Source of the DNA: Acidobacteriota bacterium
GTDB lineage: Bacteria > Acidobacteriota > Blastocatellia > Pyrinomonadales > Pyrinomonadaceae
Length of the DNA stretch: 50,456 nucleotides
Assembly: GCA_018269005.1 (NCBI GenBank)
Contig: JAFDVK010000027.1
Location: forward strand, 1 to 50,456
Direction of reading: 5' to 3'
Below, in pieces: positions 42,232 to 50,456 of the stretch. Made by a program: the position numbers and the translations under genes. The notes under the pieces are model-generated. The model had not been told where the DNA came from. It saw only the letters and a list, made by a program, of their open reading frames with translations, and ran no database searches. Every line of letters begins with the position of its first letter. Position 1 is the first letter of the stretch.

Positions 42232-43386
42232 TCAGTTGCGGACTATTAGGTCGCCGACCGTCCCAACACCGCTCGAACGCTCCATTTCTTCCTTGGCAAT
42301 GGTCGATGTGTTGTGAATACCGGCAAGCCGCAGGCGGAATTCGTCAGGATTCGTCGATCCGCGTAATGCCTCATCGAGCGAAATTAGTCCGGATTGGTAT
42401 AGGTAGAAGAGTGATTGGTCGAAAGTCTGCATCCCGTATTGCGAGGTGCCGGCGGCGATCGCATCGCGTATCGACGAGGTTTTGTCCTCATGAAGGATAT
42501 AATCGCGGATCAGCGGAGTAGCGACGAGTATTTCGACCGCCGGAATGCGGCTGTTGCCCTTTGCGGATCTCATCAAACGCTGCGAAACGACCGCCTTTAG
42601 AAGGCCGCCGAGCTGTATCCGTATAGATTTTTGCTGATACGGCGGAAATGCTGAAATAATTCGGGTTAGCGTTTCAGCGGCATCCAAGGTGTGGAGCGTT
42701 GAAAGCACCAAATGGCCCGTTTCGGCGGCCACTAGGGCCGTCTCGATCGTCTCAAGGTCGCGCATCTCACCGACGAGTATCACATCAGGGTCCTGTCGAA
42801 GGCTGCCGCGAAGAGCTTCGGCGAAATTACGCGTATCGACATCAACCTCACGTTGGGTGATGAACGATTCTTTGTCTTTGTGCAGGAATTCGATCGGGTC
42901 CTCGATCGTTACGATGTGGCAGTTTCGGGTCTGGTTTATGTGATCGACGATCGCGGCAAGCGTTGTGGATTTACCTGAGCCTGTTGTGCCCGTGATCAGG
43001 ACGAGGCCGCGTTTTTCGTCGGCAATATTGTTCAAGATCGGCGGCATTCCCAGTTCAGCAAAGCCGCGTATCGTGTCCGAAATGACTCGTGCGACGATAC
43101 CAATCGAATTTCGCTGCTGAAAGATGTTTACGCGAAAACGGCCAAGACCGTTGACACCGTAACCTATATCGACCTCCAAAGAATCCTTGAAATGCTGCTT
43201 TTGCCGGTTCGACATCATAGAGAATGCCATCTCTAAGGTTTCGTCCTGCGACAGTTTCGGGACGCCGCCAAGCGGCTTGAGTTCACCTGTTACGCGAACC
43301 ACAGGGAACGAACCGGCCCGCAAATGCAGGTCGGATGCGCCAAAACTCATCGCCATTCGCAGGAGATCGTCAATTCGGGTCGGCAT
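42232..43386 (-). CDS. pilT: Type IV pilus retraction ATPase PilT
   Basis: 384 residues. A hexameric motor that depolymerises pilin for twitching motility and DNA uptake. Walker A GTTGSGKST lies at 133-141, the Asp box IEDPIE at 161-166, Walker B VILVGEMRD at 202-210 and the His box GHLVLSTLHT at 224-233. The N-terminal PAS-like domain opens with ASDLHLRAGSFPVVRVTGEL. It could also be a PilU-type paralogue. No other pilus genes are in the window. Confidence 0.94.
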   Translation of the reverse strand: MPTRIDDLLRMAMSFGASDLHLRAGSFPVVRVTGELKPLGGVPKLSQDETLEMAFSMMSNRQKQHFKDSLEVDIGYGVNGLGRFRVNIFQQRNSIGIVARVISDTIRGFAELGMPPILNNIADEKRGLVLITGTTGSGKSTTLAAIVDHINQTRNCHIVTIEDPIEFLHKDKESFITQREVDVDTRNFAEALRGSLRQDPDVILVGEMRDLETIETALVAAETGHLVLSTLHTLDAAETLTRIISAFPPYQQKSIRIQLGGLLKAVVSQRLMRSAKGNSRIPAVEILVATPLIRDYILHEDKTSSIRDAIAAGTSQYGMQTFDQSLFYLYQSGLISLDEALRGSTNPDEFRLRLAGIHNTSTIAKEEMERSSGVGTVGDLIVRN

Positions 43387-43452
43387 AATAAACTATAAGG
43401 ACAAGGGAAAAGCGAACCGGCAAAGCCGCAAAGGCTCTTTGGGAAGCCTGAG

Positions 43453-43473
43453 TACAAGGCCGGAAACCTTGTA
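43453..43473. other. Hairpin upstream of pilT
   Basis: TACAAGG (43453-43459), seven bases, CCTTGTA (43467-43473): a perfect 7-bp inverted repeat in the divergent region between pilT and the propeller gene. No T-run follows on either strand. It could be a regulator binding site. Confidence 0.45.
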
Positions 43474-43500
43474 AGATCAGGATACTTTTAAGATTCTAGT

Positions 43501-43585
43501 TTGATTGAGCGGCTCGCGTCAATATAATTCTAAGCCTCTTGTTCTGCCAGTGTGATTCGACAAGCAATCGCTGAACGCTTAGAAT
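43501..43585 (+). promoter_or_regulatory. Promoter of the TIG/propeller gene with overlapping inverted repeat
   Basis: TTGATT (43501-43506) and a perfect TATAAT (43523-43528) are separated by 16 bases. ATTCTAAGC (43527-43535), overlapping the end of the -10 box, is exactly complementary to GCTTAGAAT (43577-43585), which ends nine bases before the ATG at 43595. Inside it CTTGT faces ACAAG. It may be an operator or a leader fold. Confidence 0.65.
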
Positions 43586-43594
43586 CAGGCTTTC

Positions 43595-44626
43595 ATGGGC
43601 AAGGCAGGAACAATACTTTCGATCAAACCGCCGTTTGCGATCCCCGGTGCCGAGATCATTGTCGAGTGCGAAGGATTCGAGCTCGATCTCGCTGCTGACT
43701 GCGGAGTGTTCGCGAATAATGTCCATTGCCGCACTGTAGCGGCGTCGCACGAGCGGGTGATCGCACGTCTGCCCGAAGATATCGAAGGCGGCACTGTCCA
43801 GGTAACACTTCGCAGCGGGTCGGAAATAAGCGTCCCCAAGCCCATCGTTGTCGGGAAGATGCTTGCTGACGATATGCACATGGTCGCAAATCCTGCGGTC
43901 GATCCGGCGGACGATTCGATAATACTAACGCGTTCAGGTTCGCGAGGACAGCAACTCCCCGTAACCCTTTATCGGCTTGAAGCGGACGGCTATTTGGATG
44001 AATTCCCGGAGCCGATCCTGAATCCGACAAGCGTTGCATTCGGCCGCGACGGAGAATTGTTCGTAACGAATCGGGCACAGGGCGAGGTCTATTCCGTCGA
44101 CCGAAGCGGCTCGACGTCGATCTTCGCCTCGGGGCTCGGCATTGCGTCCGGTCTTGCTTTCGATAAGACGGGCGTGATGTTCGTCGGTGATCGAACAGGA
44201 ACGATCTTTCGTGTGCACGATTTCGCGGATGTTGAGACGTTCGCCGTCGTGGAACCCTCGGTTGCGGCCCATCATCTAGCATTCTCGCCGAGCGGGGATC
44301 TTTACCTGACCGCACCGGGTTTTGCCAGCAAAGACGGGATCTACTTGATAACCCCTGATGGAGGAGTTACGACCTTTCATCGCGGATTGGGACGTCCGCA
44401 GGGGATGGCTTTCGACATTTCAGGCGATATGTATGTGGCCGCCTGTCATAGCGGAAGGCACGGCGTTGTAAAGATCAAGGCCGACGGATCGTCATCCGAA
44501 CATCTCGTTTCGGGCGACAATATTGTCGGCCTGTGTTTTACCCGCAAGGGCGAAATGATCGTCGCGGCCAGCGACATCATCTATTCGATCCCGTGCGGGA
44601 TCTACGGTTCTATCCTTTCGCACTAA
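43595..44626 (+). CDS. IPT/TIG domain plus NHL/SMP-30-like beta-propeller protein
   Basis: 343 residues. An N-terminal IPT/TIG immunoglobulin-like domain (about 3-87) is followed by a six-bladed-type propeller (about 100-340) with repeated blades such as LNPTSVAFGRDGELFVTNR and GLGRPQGMAFDISGDMYVA. No signal peptide is apparent, so it may be cytosolic. Relatives are annotated gluconolaconase- or NHL-repeat-like; the ligand or activity is not known. It converges with the DUF2911 gene, one base between the stops. Confidence 0.8.
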   Translation: MGKAGTILSIKPPFAIPGAEIIVECEGFELDLAADCGVFANNVHCRTVAASHERVIARLPEDIEGGTVQVTLRSGSEISVPKPIVVGKMLADDMHMVANPAVDPADDSIILTRSGSRGQQLPVTLYRLEADGYLDEFPEPILNPTSVAFGRDGELFVTNRAQGEVYSVDRSGSTSIFASGLGIASGLAFDKTGVMFVGDRTGTIFRVHDFADVETFAVVEPSVAAHHLAFSPSGDLYLTAPGFASKDGIYLITPDGGVTTFHRGLGRPQGMAFDISGDMYVAACHSGRHGVVKIKADGSSSEHLVSGDNIVGLCFTRKGEMIVAASDIIYSIPCGIYGSILSH

Positions 44627-44639
44627 GCTAGCTGCTTAG
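44623..44639. terminator. Small bidirectional hairpin at convergent stops
   Basis: CTAAGC (44623-44628), five bases, GCTTAG (44634-44639) form a 6-bp stem that contains both stop codons of the convergent genes. It is followed by TTT on the plus strand. It is probably a weak shared terminator. Confidence 0.45.
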
Positions 44640-45581
44640 TTTCCACTTAGCGAGCTGCTTTTCTAAGTTCGAAGTGTCCTCTTTGGCGGCTTTCCCGACC
44701 ACGACGCCACGTTCGGCCGCTTTCACGGCATCTGCTTTTCGGCCGAGATTCATCAGGATCGTCGCCTGCTGGGCAAGATTCTTCATCGTCTCTTTCTGTG
44801 CGACCTTTGCCTCGGAACGCTTGAGTGCCATCTCGAACCATACATTGGCCTCGGAATTTCGCTTGTTCGCCTTTGCGTAGTTGCCTGCGGCAAGCGGGGC
44901 TCCGGGATCGTTGGCGTCCGCCGCGGCAACGAACTCGCGCAAATGGCCGATCGTCGCCCCAACGACATCCTTTACTTGCACCGTGAAAGGCACTCGAACT
45001 TTGTCCCAAGCTAGCACGACAGTGGCAGAATCGTCCGTTACATTGTCGATCGAATAGGTGAGCAGTTCCGAATGAGCCGATGATGCCTCGGGTTTTGCCA
45101 TTACGCGAAGAGCGTCCTTTGCGGCGTCATAACTAAAGCTGCCCCATTGTCCGTCATCCTTATTGAAGATGATCGTCCATTCACCATTCGCCGGTATCAT
45201 GTGCAGGCTGTATTTTCCGGCGGGAAGCGGTTTGCCGTTGACGAGAAGATCGTCGGTCGTTGAAAAGACGGTCGCTTCATTCGCACCGGCACGCCAAACG
45301 TGACCGTAAGGCACAAGTGGCTCGCCTTCTTTGTGCTGCATTGAATTGTCGAGTGTCGCTTCGCCCTTCGCCCTAGCTGCCATTTCAGAGGGCGCGGTCG
45401 CAAAGATCGTTCGGCCTTTGACCAGCGGCCGGCTGTAAAGGATCGAGACCTGCGTCGAACCGATGGTTTGTACGACCTCTGCCTTCTGGCTTGCACGCGG
45501 TGTCGGCGGCCGATTCTGTGCACTCGCGCCGACCATCCCTAAGCACATCAAAACAAATAAAAGAAAGGTTTTTGACCTCAT
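44628..45581 (-). CDS. Exported DUF2911 family protein
   Basis: 317 residues from ATG 45581 (MRSKTFLLFVLMCLGMVGASAQ); a start at 45644 would bury the signal peptide. Signal peptide 1-22. The DUF2911 domain runs from about 28 to 190 with QTIGSTQVSILYSRPLVKGRTIF, YGHVWRAGANEATVFSTT and LPAGKYSLHMIP. A helical, TPR-like C-terminal part (about 225-317) follows. The family is common in Acidobacteriota and Bacteroidota; its molecular function is unknown. It is probably periplasmic or a surface protein. Confidence 0.88.
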   Translation of the reverse strand: MRSKTFLLFVLMCLGMVGASAQNRPPTPRASQKAEVVQTIGSTQVSILYSRPLVKGRTIFATAPSEMAARAKGEATLDNSMQHKEGEPLVPYGHVWRAGANEATVFSTTDDLLVNGKPLPAGKYSLHMIPANGEWTIIFNKDDGQWGSFSYDAAKDALRVMAKPEASSAHSELLTYSIDNVTDDSATVVLAWDKVRVPFTVQVKDVVGATIGHLREFVAAADANDPGAPLAAGNYAKANKRNSEANVWFEMALKRSEAKVAQKETMKNLAQQATILMNLGRKADAVKAAERGVVVGKAAKEDTSNLEKQLAKWKLSS

Positions 45582-45658
45582 AAAACAAGCTCCCCACAAA
45601 GAATTTAATTGGACAAGGAAACTATACCATCTGCTAGATGGCATTGCCTCGCGGACGA

Positions 45659-45698
45659 GAAAGACTTCGGGTCAATGTTCGTAGATCCGAAGTCTTTC
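45659..45698. terminator. Strong hairpin downstream of the EF-G II gene
   Basis: GAAAGACTTCGG (45659-45670) and CCGAAGTCTTTC (45687-45698) are perfectly complementary over 12 bp. GTC/GAT (45671-45673 with 45684-45686) extends it to 15 bp with one G-T pair; the loop is 10 bases. It begins 20 bases after the EF-G II stop. No strong T-run follows on either strand, so it may stabilise or process the mRNA rather than terminate it. Confidence 0.65.
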
Positions 45699-45717
45699 GC
45701 TACAATTCGCCCGCGGG

Positions 45718-47823
45718 CTATTCATCATCATCGTGAGCGCGTACGCGGCCTTCCGCGACGGCTTCGTCGATCACCTTTTGGGCCAAATTGTGCGGCAGCG
45801 GATCGTAATGCGAGAACTGCATATGATACGAACCGCGGGCCTGCGTGACGGAATTCAGCTTCGATTGATAATCGAGCATCTCGCTCAGCGGCACTTTCGC
45901 CTTGATCACTTGTTGCTTCCCACGCATATCCATACCGCCGACGCGGCCGCGCCGAGAATTCAGGTCGCCCATGATGTCGCCCGACACTTCCTGCGGCGTA
46001 AACACCTCGACGTCCATTATCGGTTCGAGAAGCGTCGGCCTTGCACGCTCCATAGCTGCACGGAAAGCTTTGCGGCCCGCGGCCTTAAAGGAATGTTCGT
46101 CGGAATCGACCGTATGGTAACTGCCGTCGATGAGCGTTACTTTGAAATCAACAAGCGGATAACCCGCGACGGCTCCTCCGGCGGCAGCTTCGAGAATGCC
46201 TTTCTCGATCGCCGGGCGAAAGTTCTGCGGAACGGCGCCGCCGAAGATCTTATCGACCCATTCAAAGCCTGCACCGCGATCGAGCGGCTCAAAAATGACC
46301 TTGCAATCGCCGAACTGCCCGCGTCCGCCGGACTGCTTCTTGTGTCGTCCCTGAACCTCGCAGGATTGTGTGATCGTTTCCTTGTACGGGACCTTCGGCG
46401 GATGGAGCGTTACCTCGACGTGAAATCGATTGTTGAGTTTATCGACGACCGTCTCTATGTGAAGCTGTCCGGAGCCGGAAAGGATGAATTCTTTCGTCTG
46501 CGGGTCGCGCTCGAACGTAAGGCTTGGATCCTCTTCGAGAACCTTGTGCAGGGCGACGGAGATCTTCTCTTCGTCGGCACGTGATTTCGGTTCGATGGCG
46601 AACGCGATCGCTGCCTCCGGATACTCGACCTTCGGATAGACGATCGGTTTTGCCTTGTCGCTCAAGGTGTCGCCGGTCTGGGTGTCCTTCAGTTTCACGA
46701 CCGCGATGATGTCGCCTGTCTGTGCGGAGTCGACCTTCTCGAGCGTCTTTCCCGCGATTAGGTGAAGCGCACCGAGACGCTCTGCCGTGTCGCGCGAAGA
46801 ATTCTGCACGGTCGCATCCGAAGCGATCTTGCCGCTAACGATCTTCATCACGTTGATGCGGCCCGCAAAAGGGTCGGCGATCGTGCGGAAGACATACGCC
46901 GAGAAGGGCTCGTCATTGCTGTATTTTCTCGAAATGCGGTCGCCCGAGAGATCCGAGTTTGAGAAGCCATATTCCGCTTCGTGCGTCGCGGGGTTCGGCG
47001 CGAACTCGACGAGGTGATCGAGTAGAAGCTGCAGCCCGACGAGCGTTGAGGACGAAACGGCATAAACCGGACAAAGCTTGCTGCTTGCGATAGCTTTTGC
47101 AAGATTCGGGTAGATATCTTCTTCAGGAAGCGTGCCTTCAGCGAAGTATTTTTCCATCAGGGCGTCGTCGGATTCGGCGACGATCTCGATCAAGCGTTCG
47201 CGTGTTCGATCGAAAACATCACGTCCGTCTTCAGGGATCGGTATCTCTTTGGCCTTGCCTTGTTCGTCGAATGAATATGCCTTCTGATGGACGACATCAA
47301 CGACGCCCTTAAAATCACCTTCTTTCCCGATCGGCAGCGAGAACGGCACGATCGACCGCGCAAAGCTCGACGTCGCCGTTTCAAGTGCGTGACCGAAATC
47401 GGCATGCTCTTTGTCGATCTTGTTTATGACCATAAAACGCGGCAGAAGGAATTCGTTCGCGTACTGCCACGTTTTTTCTGTTTGGACCTCGATGCCGTGA
47501 ACGGCGTCGACTACGACTAGGGCGCAATCGGCAACACGCAGCGCAGGCCGAGCATGCGAGACGAAGGCCGCGTATCCCGGCGTATCGATGAGATTTATCT
47601 TGGTGTCCTTGTATTCGAGGTGGGCAAAATTGTTATTTAATGAGACCTTCCGCTCGATCGAATCTTCATCGTAATCGGTCATGGTCGAACCTTCGTCAAC
47701 CTTTCCCCAGCGGGGCGTTGTTCCGGCGACATAAAGAAGCGACGATACAAGCTGGGTTTTACCTGCGTCGCCGTGACCAATGACAGCCAGATTTCTGATG
47801 TTCTCAGTGCTAAATGCTTTCAT
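45718..47823 (-). CDS. EF-G II-type translational GTPase paralogue
   Basis: 701 residues with the five-domain EF-G layout. The P-loop is GHGDAGKTQ (16-24) instead of the AHIDAGKTT of canonical EF-G, DTPGY is at 80-84 and NKID at 134-137. In switch I the usual RGITI is replaced by IERKVSL. The C-terminal domains carry LDRGAGFEWVDKIFGGAVP and RRGRVGGMDMRGK. It belongs to the EF-G II/elongation factor G-like group rather than the main fusA, which would be expected near tuf upstream of the window. AGGAG lies about 13 bases upstream. Its precise role is unknown. Confidence 0.88.
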   Translation of the reverse strand: MKAFSTENIRNLAVIGHGDAGKTQLVSSLLYVAGTTPRWGKVDEGSTMTDYDEDSIERKVSLNNNFAHLEYKDTKINLIDTPGYAAFVSHARPALRVADCALVVVDAVHGIEVQTEKTWQYANEFLLPRFMVINKIDKEHADFGHALETATSSFARSIVPFSLPIGKEGDFKGVVDVVHQKAYSFDEQGKAKEIPIPEDGRDVFDRTRERLIEIVAESDDALMEKYFAEGTLPEEDIYPNLAKAIASSKLCPVYAVSSSTLVGLQLLLDHLVEFAPNPATHEAEYGFSNSDLSGDRISRKYSNDEPFSAYVFRTIADPFAGRINVMKIVSGKIASDATVQNSSRDTAERLGALHLIAGKTLEKVDSAQTGDIIAVVKLKDTQTGDTLSDKAKPIVYPKVEYPEAAIAFAIEPKSRADEEKISVALHKVLEEDPSLTFERDPQTKEFILSGSGQLHIETVVDKLNNRFHVEVTLHPPKVPYKETITQSCEVQGRHKKQSGGRGQFGDCKVIFEPLDRGAGFEWVDKIFGGAVPQNFRPAIEKGILEAAAGGAVAGYPLVDFKVTLIDGSYHTVDSDEHSFKAAGRKAFRAAMERARPTLLEPIMDVEVFTPQEVSGDIMGDLNSRRGRVGGMDMRGKQQVIKAKVPLSEMLDYQSKLNSVTQARGSYHMQFSHYDPLPHNLAQKVIDEAVAEGRVRAHDDDE

Positions 47824-47990
47824 TTCGGCAGAATCTCCTTATTGTAAATTTTGGGGGTATGCAAAAGACGAACGAACGACATCGCAAGGGAACTCGAAAG
47901 GCGGGTTGAATTCCTTGCAGTGAGCGGCATAATTCAGCGTTTCGCTCCGATCATTTGTATTCTCCAAATTTAGCTCAATAAACACCCAAC

Positions 47991-48008
47991 GGCAAGGGAA
48001 ACCTTGCC
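47991..48008. other. GNRA-capped hairpin in the divergent region
   Basis: GGCAAGG, loop GAAA, CCTTGCC: a perfect 7-bp stem capped by a GNRA tetraloop, just upstream of a TATAAT at 48017-48022. It lies between the EF-G II gene and the delta-60 gene. It could be an operator or part of the upstream promoter region. Confidence 0.45.
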
Positions 48009-48016
48009 CGACGGGG

Positions 48017-48055
48017 TATAATGGCCACATTGTCGATCATTTCGATCCGCAGGAG
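48017..48055 (+). promoter_or_regulatory. Putative -10 box and ribosome-binding site of the delta-60 gene
   Basis: A perfect TATAAT lies at 48017-48022 without a clear -35 box. AGGAG at 48051-48055 is 9 bases before the ATG at 48065. This supports 48065 as the start. Confidence 0.6.
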
Positions 48056-48064
48056 TATATCGCG

Positions 48065-50456
48065 ATGTTAAAGGTCCCCCATACATTCGTTTTTTCCCTG
48101 ATCTTATTGTGCGCAAGCGTCGCGACGGCTCAAACCAACGTCGATCCGACTTTCAATGCTGTCCCGTCGCGTCCATTCTCAGCGACGGGCACGGTGCCAG
48201 ATCAAGAGCAGGCTATTCAGGCCGATGGGAAGGTCCTTATCTGGGGCGGAGCACTCGCCGTCGATGGCGTCGCGAAAGGCAAACTCGCCAGGTTGAACAC
48301 CGACGGGTCACTTGACCCGACTTTCGCATATTGCCAGTGCGGACTTGATATTTTCCTCAATGCGGCTCCGCTGCCAGACGGCAAGGTTCTTGTTGCCGGG
48401 TCTTCTAACGGTCAGGCAAAAGTGATTCGGCTCAACAACGACGGGAGCCTCGATCCCACATTTGTGTTCGGCTTGGCCCCTGTTGCGTACAGCTACTCGG
48501 AAGCCCGCATCGCTGCGGTTAGGGGCGATGGCAAATTTTACGTAAGGCACGACAGTTTTTTTCAAGGATTTTCCGGACAAAGCCTTTATCGATTCGATGC
48601 CGATGGATCTATTGATTCAAGCTTTACGACCATCCTGATCGGATCCGGAAGACCCAATCAGTCGTTCCTGAGTGCGATAGAACTCCTTCCCGACGACGGG
48701 TTGTTTATTGCGATCAACACCAGCACCGTCAGCGGCTTCTATACTGGCGTCAGAAAATATACCCAAACGGGCGGTGTTGATTCGACCTGGACTGCACCTG
48801 CTTTCCCGAACGGATTCCCGTCCCAAAACTCCGTGACCGGACTTTCGGCCGCTGCTGACGGCAGCTTGCTTATTGCCGGTTGGTTCAGCTCCGTCAACGG
48901 TGCGCCAAAGAGCAACCTTGTTCGCCTACTGCCCGCGGGCAACGTGGACCTCAATTTTACGGCCGCGAATTCTTTTCGAGGATCGGGAGTAAAGCTCCTT
49001 CCGAACGGCAAGATCCTTTTTTCGATTGCCAGTGGAATTGGCAACGGATATAGGTTGATAAGACTAAATTCGGACGGCAGCCTCGATAGCACATATACGA
49101 TGGATGCGGCGATCGAGCAGATCGCAAACTCCTGGTCGTTGGATGCTTCCGAACGCACAGTGTTCAACGCGGGCGATCAATATGTGCGTTTGCTGTCGAA
49201 TGGGTCTCTGGATACGACGTTTTCAACCAACGTCAATATCTTTGGTCGCGTCAACGCGATGGCGCGTCAAGCAGATGGCAAGGTCGTCGTTACAGGTGAA
49301 TTCACAAAATTCAACGGTACAGCGTCGCCAAACATCGTACGAGTTAATGACGACGGGACGCTTGATCCAACCTTCGATGCCGGGACGGGCTTTGATCAAC
49401 CGCCGAAAAGACTCATCCTTCAACCCGACGGCAAGGTGATCGCGATCGGGAGGTTCACACAGTTCAACGGGAACGCAGTTCCCACGATCATTCGACTGCT
49501 TGCCAACGGAAGTCTCGACAGCAGCTTCAATGTTGTCTTGGACGCGGGAGGAGATGTTCAAACTGCGGAGCTGTTGAGCGACGGACGCGTTTATATCGGC
49601 GGAGACTTTCTGACGGTGAGCGGAACGTCGCGGCCGGGAGCTGCGCGGATCAACGCCGACGGAAGTTTGGATTCGACATTTAATGCGTTGATCGGCGGCT
49701 CGCCGACGATCACAGCGCTGGCTGTCCAACCCGACGGAAAACTCTTGATCGGCGGTATTTTTACAGGTATCGGCGGATTTAATCGGTCGCGTTTTGCGCG
49801 CGTGGATTCGACCGGTGCTCTCGACCAAGCCTTCAATCCGGCAAACACGTCGGCCGATAATATCTATCTCGCATCGAATTCAATTTTCACGAGCGCAGGT
49901 GCAAGTCTCTTCCGCCGCGACCTGAATGGAAACGTGGACCCGACTTTTGTCGCTCCGATCTTAAAATACGATAACGCTCCGAATGATGCTCGGATCTATT
50001 CCGTGGTTCCACAGGGAGATGGCTCTGTCATTGTTGGCGGAAAATTTGACTCCGCTAACGACCAACCGCGTTTCAATGTCGCTCGGCTTGCTCCGAACGG
50101 TAAAGTGGACAGGTTGTTTTTGCCCGCAGGTGCGGATGCTGTGGTGCGTACGATCGTTCCAAGCCCGTCGGACAAGGTCCTTGTCGGCGGCGAGTTTACA
50201 CAGATCGGCAGCATTTCAAAAGCAGGGGTCGCAAGACTCAATGTAGTTCCATACAGGAAGGTGACACCGTTTGATTTCGACGGTGACGGTCGCTCTGATT
50301 TCGTTGTTTACCGACCGTCTTCGAGCCTCTGGTACCAGCTTTCCAGCAATACGTATAATTTTGAGCTGACCTCGTTCGGTATCCCCGGCGATGTTCCGCT
50401 GCCAAGTGACTACGACGGCGACGGAAGGACAGATGTGTCGATATTCCGGCCATCGA
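48065..50456 (+). CDS. Secreted delta-60 repeat / FG-GAP repeat protein, C terminus outside window
   Basis: At least 797 residues, open to the end of the window. A signal peptide (1-22, LILLCASVATA-Q) is followed by about a dozen delta-60 repeats of the type RLNxDGSLDPTF alternating with QPDGKVLIGG strands, forming beta-propellers. From about residue 735 FG-GAP/VCBS-like repeats begin (DFDGDGRSDFVVYRPSS, then DYDGDGRTDVSIFRP) with DxDxDG calcium loops. Such proteins are exported and often surface-bound; the ligand is unknown. A C-terminal sorting domain may lie beyond the window. Confidence 0.9.
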   Translation, partial: MLKVPHTFVFSLILLCASVATAQTNVDPTFNAVPSRPFSATGTVPDQEQAIQADGKVLIWGGALAVDGVAKGKLARLNTDGSLDPTFAYCQCGLDIFLNAAPLPDGKVLVAGSSNGQAKVIRLNNDGSLDPTFVFGLAPVAYSYSEARIAAVRGDGKFYVRHDSFFQGFSGQSLYRFDADGSIDSSFTTILIGSGRPNQSFLSAIELLPDDGLFIAINTSTVSGFYTGVRKYTQTGGVDSTWTAPAFPNGFPSQNSVTGLSAAADGSLLIAGWFSSVNGAPKSNLVRLLPAGNVDLNFTAANSFRGSGVKLLPNGKILFSIASGIGNGYRLIRLNSDGSLDSTYTMDAAIEQIANSWSLDASERTVFNAGDQYVRLLSNGSLDTTFSTNVNIFGRVNAMARQADGKVVVTGEFTKFNGTASPNIVRVNDDGTLDPTFDAGTGFDQPPKRLILQPDGKVIAIGRFTQFNGNAVPTIIRLLANGSLDSSFNVVLDAGGDVQTAELLSDGRVYIGGDFLTVSGTSRPGAARINADGSLDSTFNALIGGSPTITALAVQPDGKLLIGGIFTGIGGFNRSRFARVDSTGALDQAFNPANTSADNIYLASNSIFTSAGASLFRRDLNGNVDPTFVAPILKYDNAPNDARIYSVVPQGDGSVIVGGKFDSANDQPRFNVARLAPNGKVDRLFLPAGADAVVRTIVPSPSDKVLVGGEFTQIGSISKAGVARLNVVPYRKVTPFDFDGDGRSDFVVYRPSSSLWYQLSSNTYNFELTSFGIPGDVPLPSDYDGDGRTDVSIFRPS

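Noticed and set aside
48065..50456. Possible frameshift in the delta-60 gene
   Set aside because: The repeat motif reads in one frame from the ATG at 48065 to the last base of the window.

Overview
The window is a GC-rich bacterial chromosome segment whose first 20 kb is a canonical S10-spc-alpha ribosomal protein supercluster. It starts inside tuf and runs rpsJ-rplC-rplD-rplW-rplB-rpsS-rplV-rpsC-rplP-rpmC-rpsQ-rplN-rplX-rplE-rpsN-rpsH-rplF-rplR-rpsE-rpmD-rplO-secY-adk-map-infA-rpmJ-rpsM-rpsK-rpsD-rpoA-rplQ, all on the plus strand, followed by accB-accC. The long HflX, a PEP-CTERM protein, PEGA-like and DUF2911 secreted proteins, delta-60/FG-GAP repeat proteins and an EF-G II paralogue together suggest an Acidobacteriota genome, probably class Blastocatellia (Pyrinomonadaceae-like). 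That assignment is an inference from family content, not from a marker search.

The most striking feature lies between the ribosomal genes. At least seven of the longer intergenic spacers (2687, 5317, 8231, 10657, 15615, 17579, 18746) are filled by imperfect inverted repeats whose arms are built of degenerate 7-base units in strict register. The heptad differs from locus to locus but the architecture is the same: it starts at or just after the stop codon, folds back, and ends within about 10-25 bases of the next start codon. The clearest copy, between rpmD and rplO, has 13 heptads in each arm and a 3-base loop. Several ribosomal proteins (L4, L22, L24, L17, L23, S1) also carry extensions or low-complexity tails, many of them near the peptide exit port.

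From 20.2 to 21.2 kb there is a non-coding stretch with five tandem 82-83 bp double-hairpin repeats, then rpsO and pnp, with a terminator-like hairpin directly in front of the pnp start. From 24.2 to 27.4 kb lie two exported proteins (one with a PEP-CTERM sorting signal) and glyS. A minus-strand pair follows: an FMN reductase and an APC-type permease with a structured leader. Next come a CCA-adding-type nucleotidyltransferase, a small exported protein and a mazEF toxin-antitoxin pair with a perfect operator-like palindrome.

From 33.2 kb the window holds an ACT-malic enzyme (minus) diverging from a long hflX, whose most likely initiation codon is ATC, and a 7TM-HD phosphohydrolase of the PgpH type. 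A minus-strand group rpsA-HU-HIT follows, then pilT, a TIG/NHL-like propeller protein, a DUF2911 protein and an EF-G II paralogue. The window ends inside a large secreted delta-60/FG-GAP beta-propeller protein. No rRNA, tRNA, CRISPR array or transposase was recognised.
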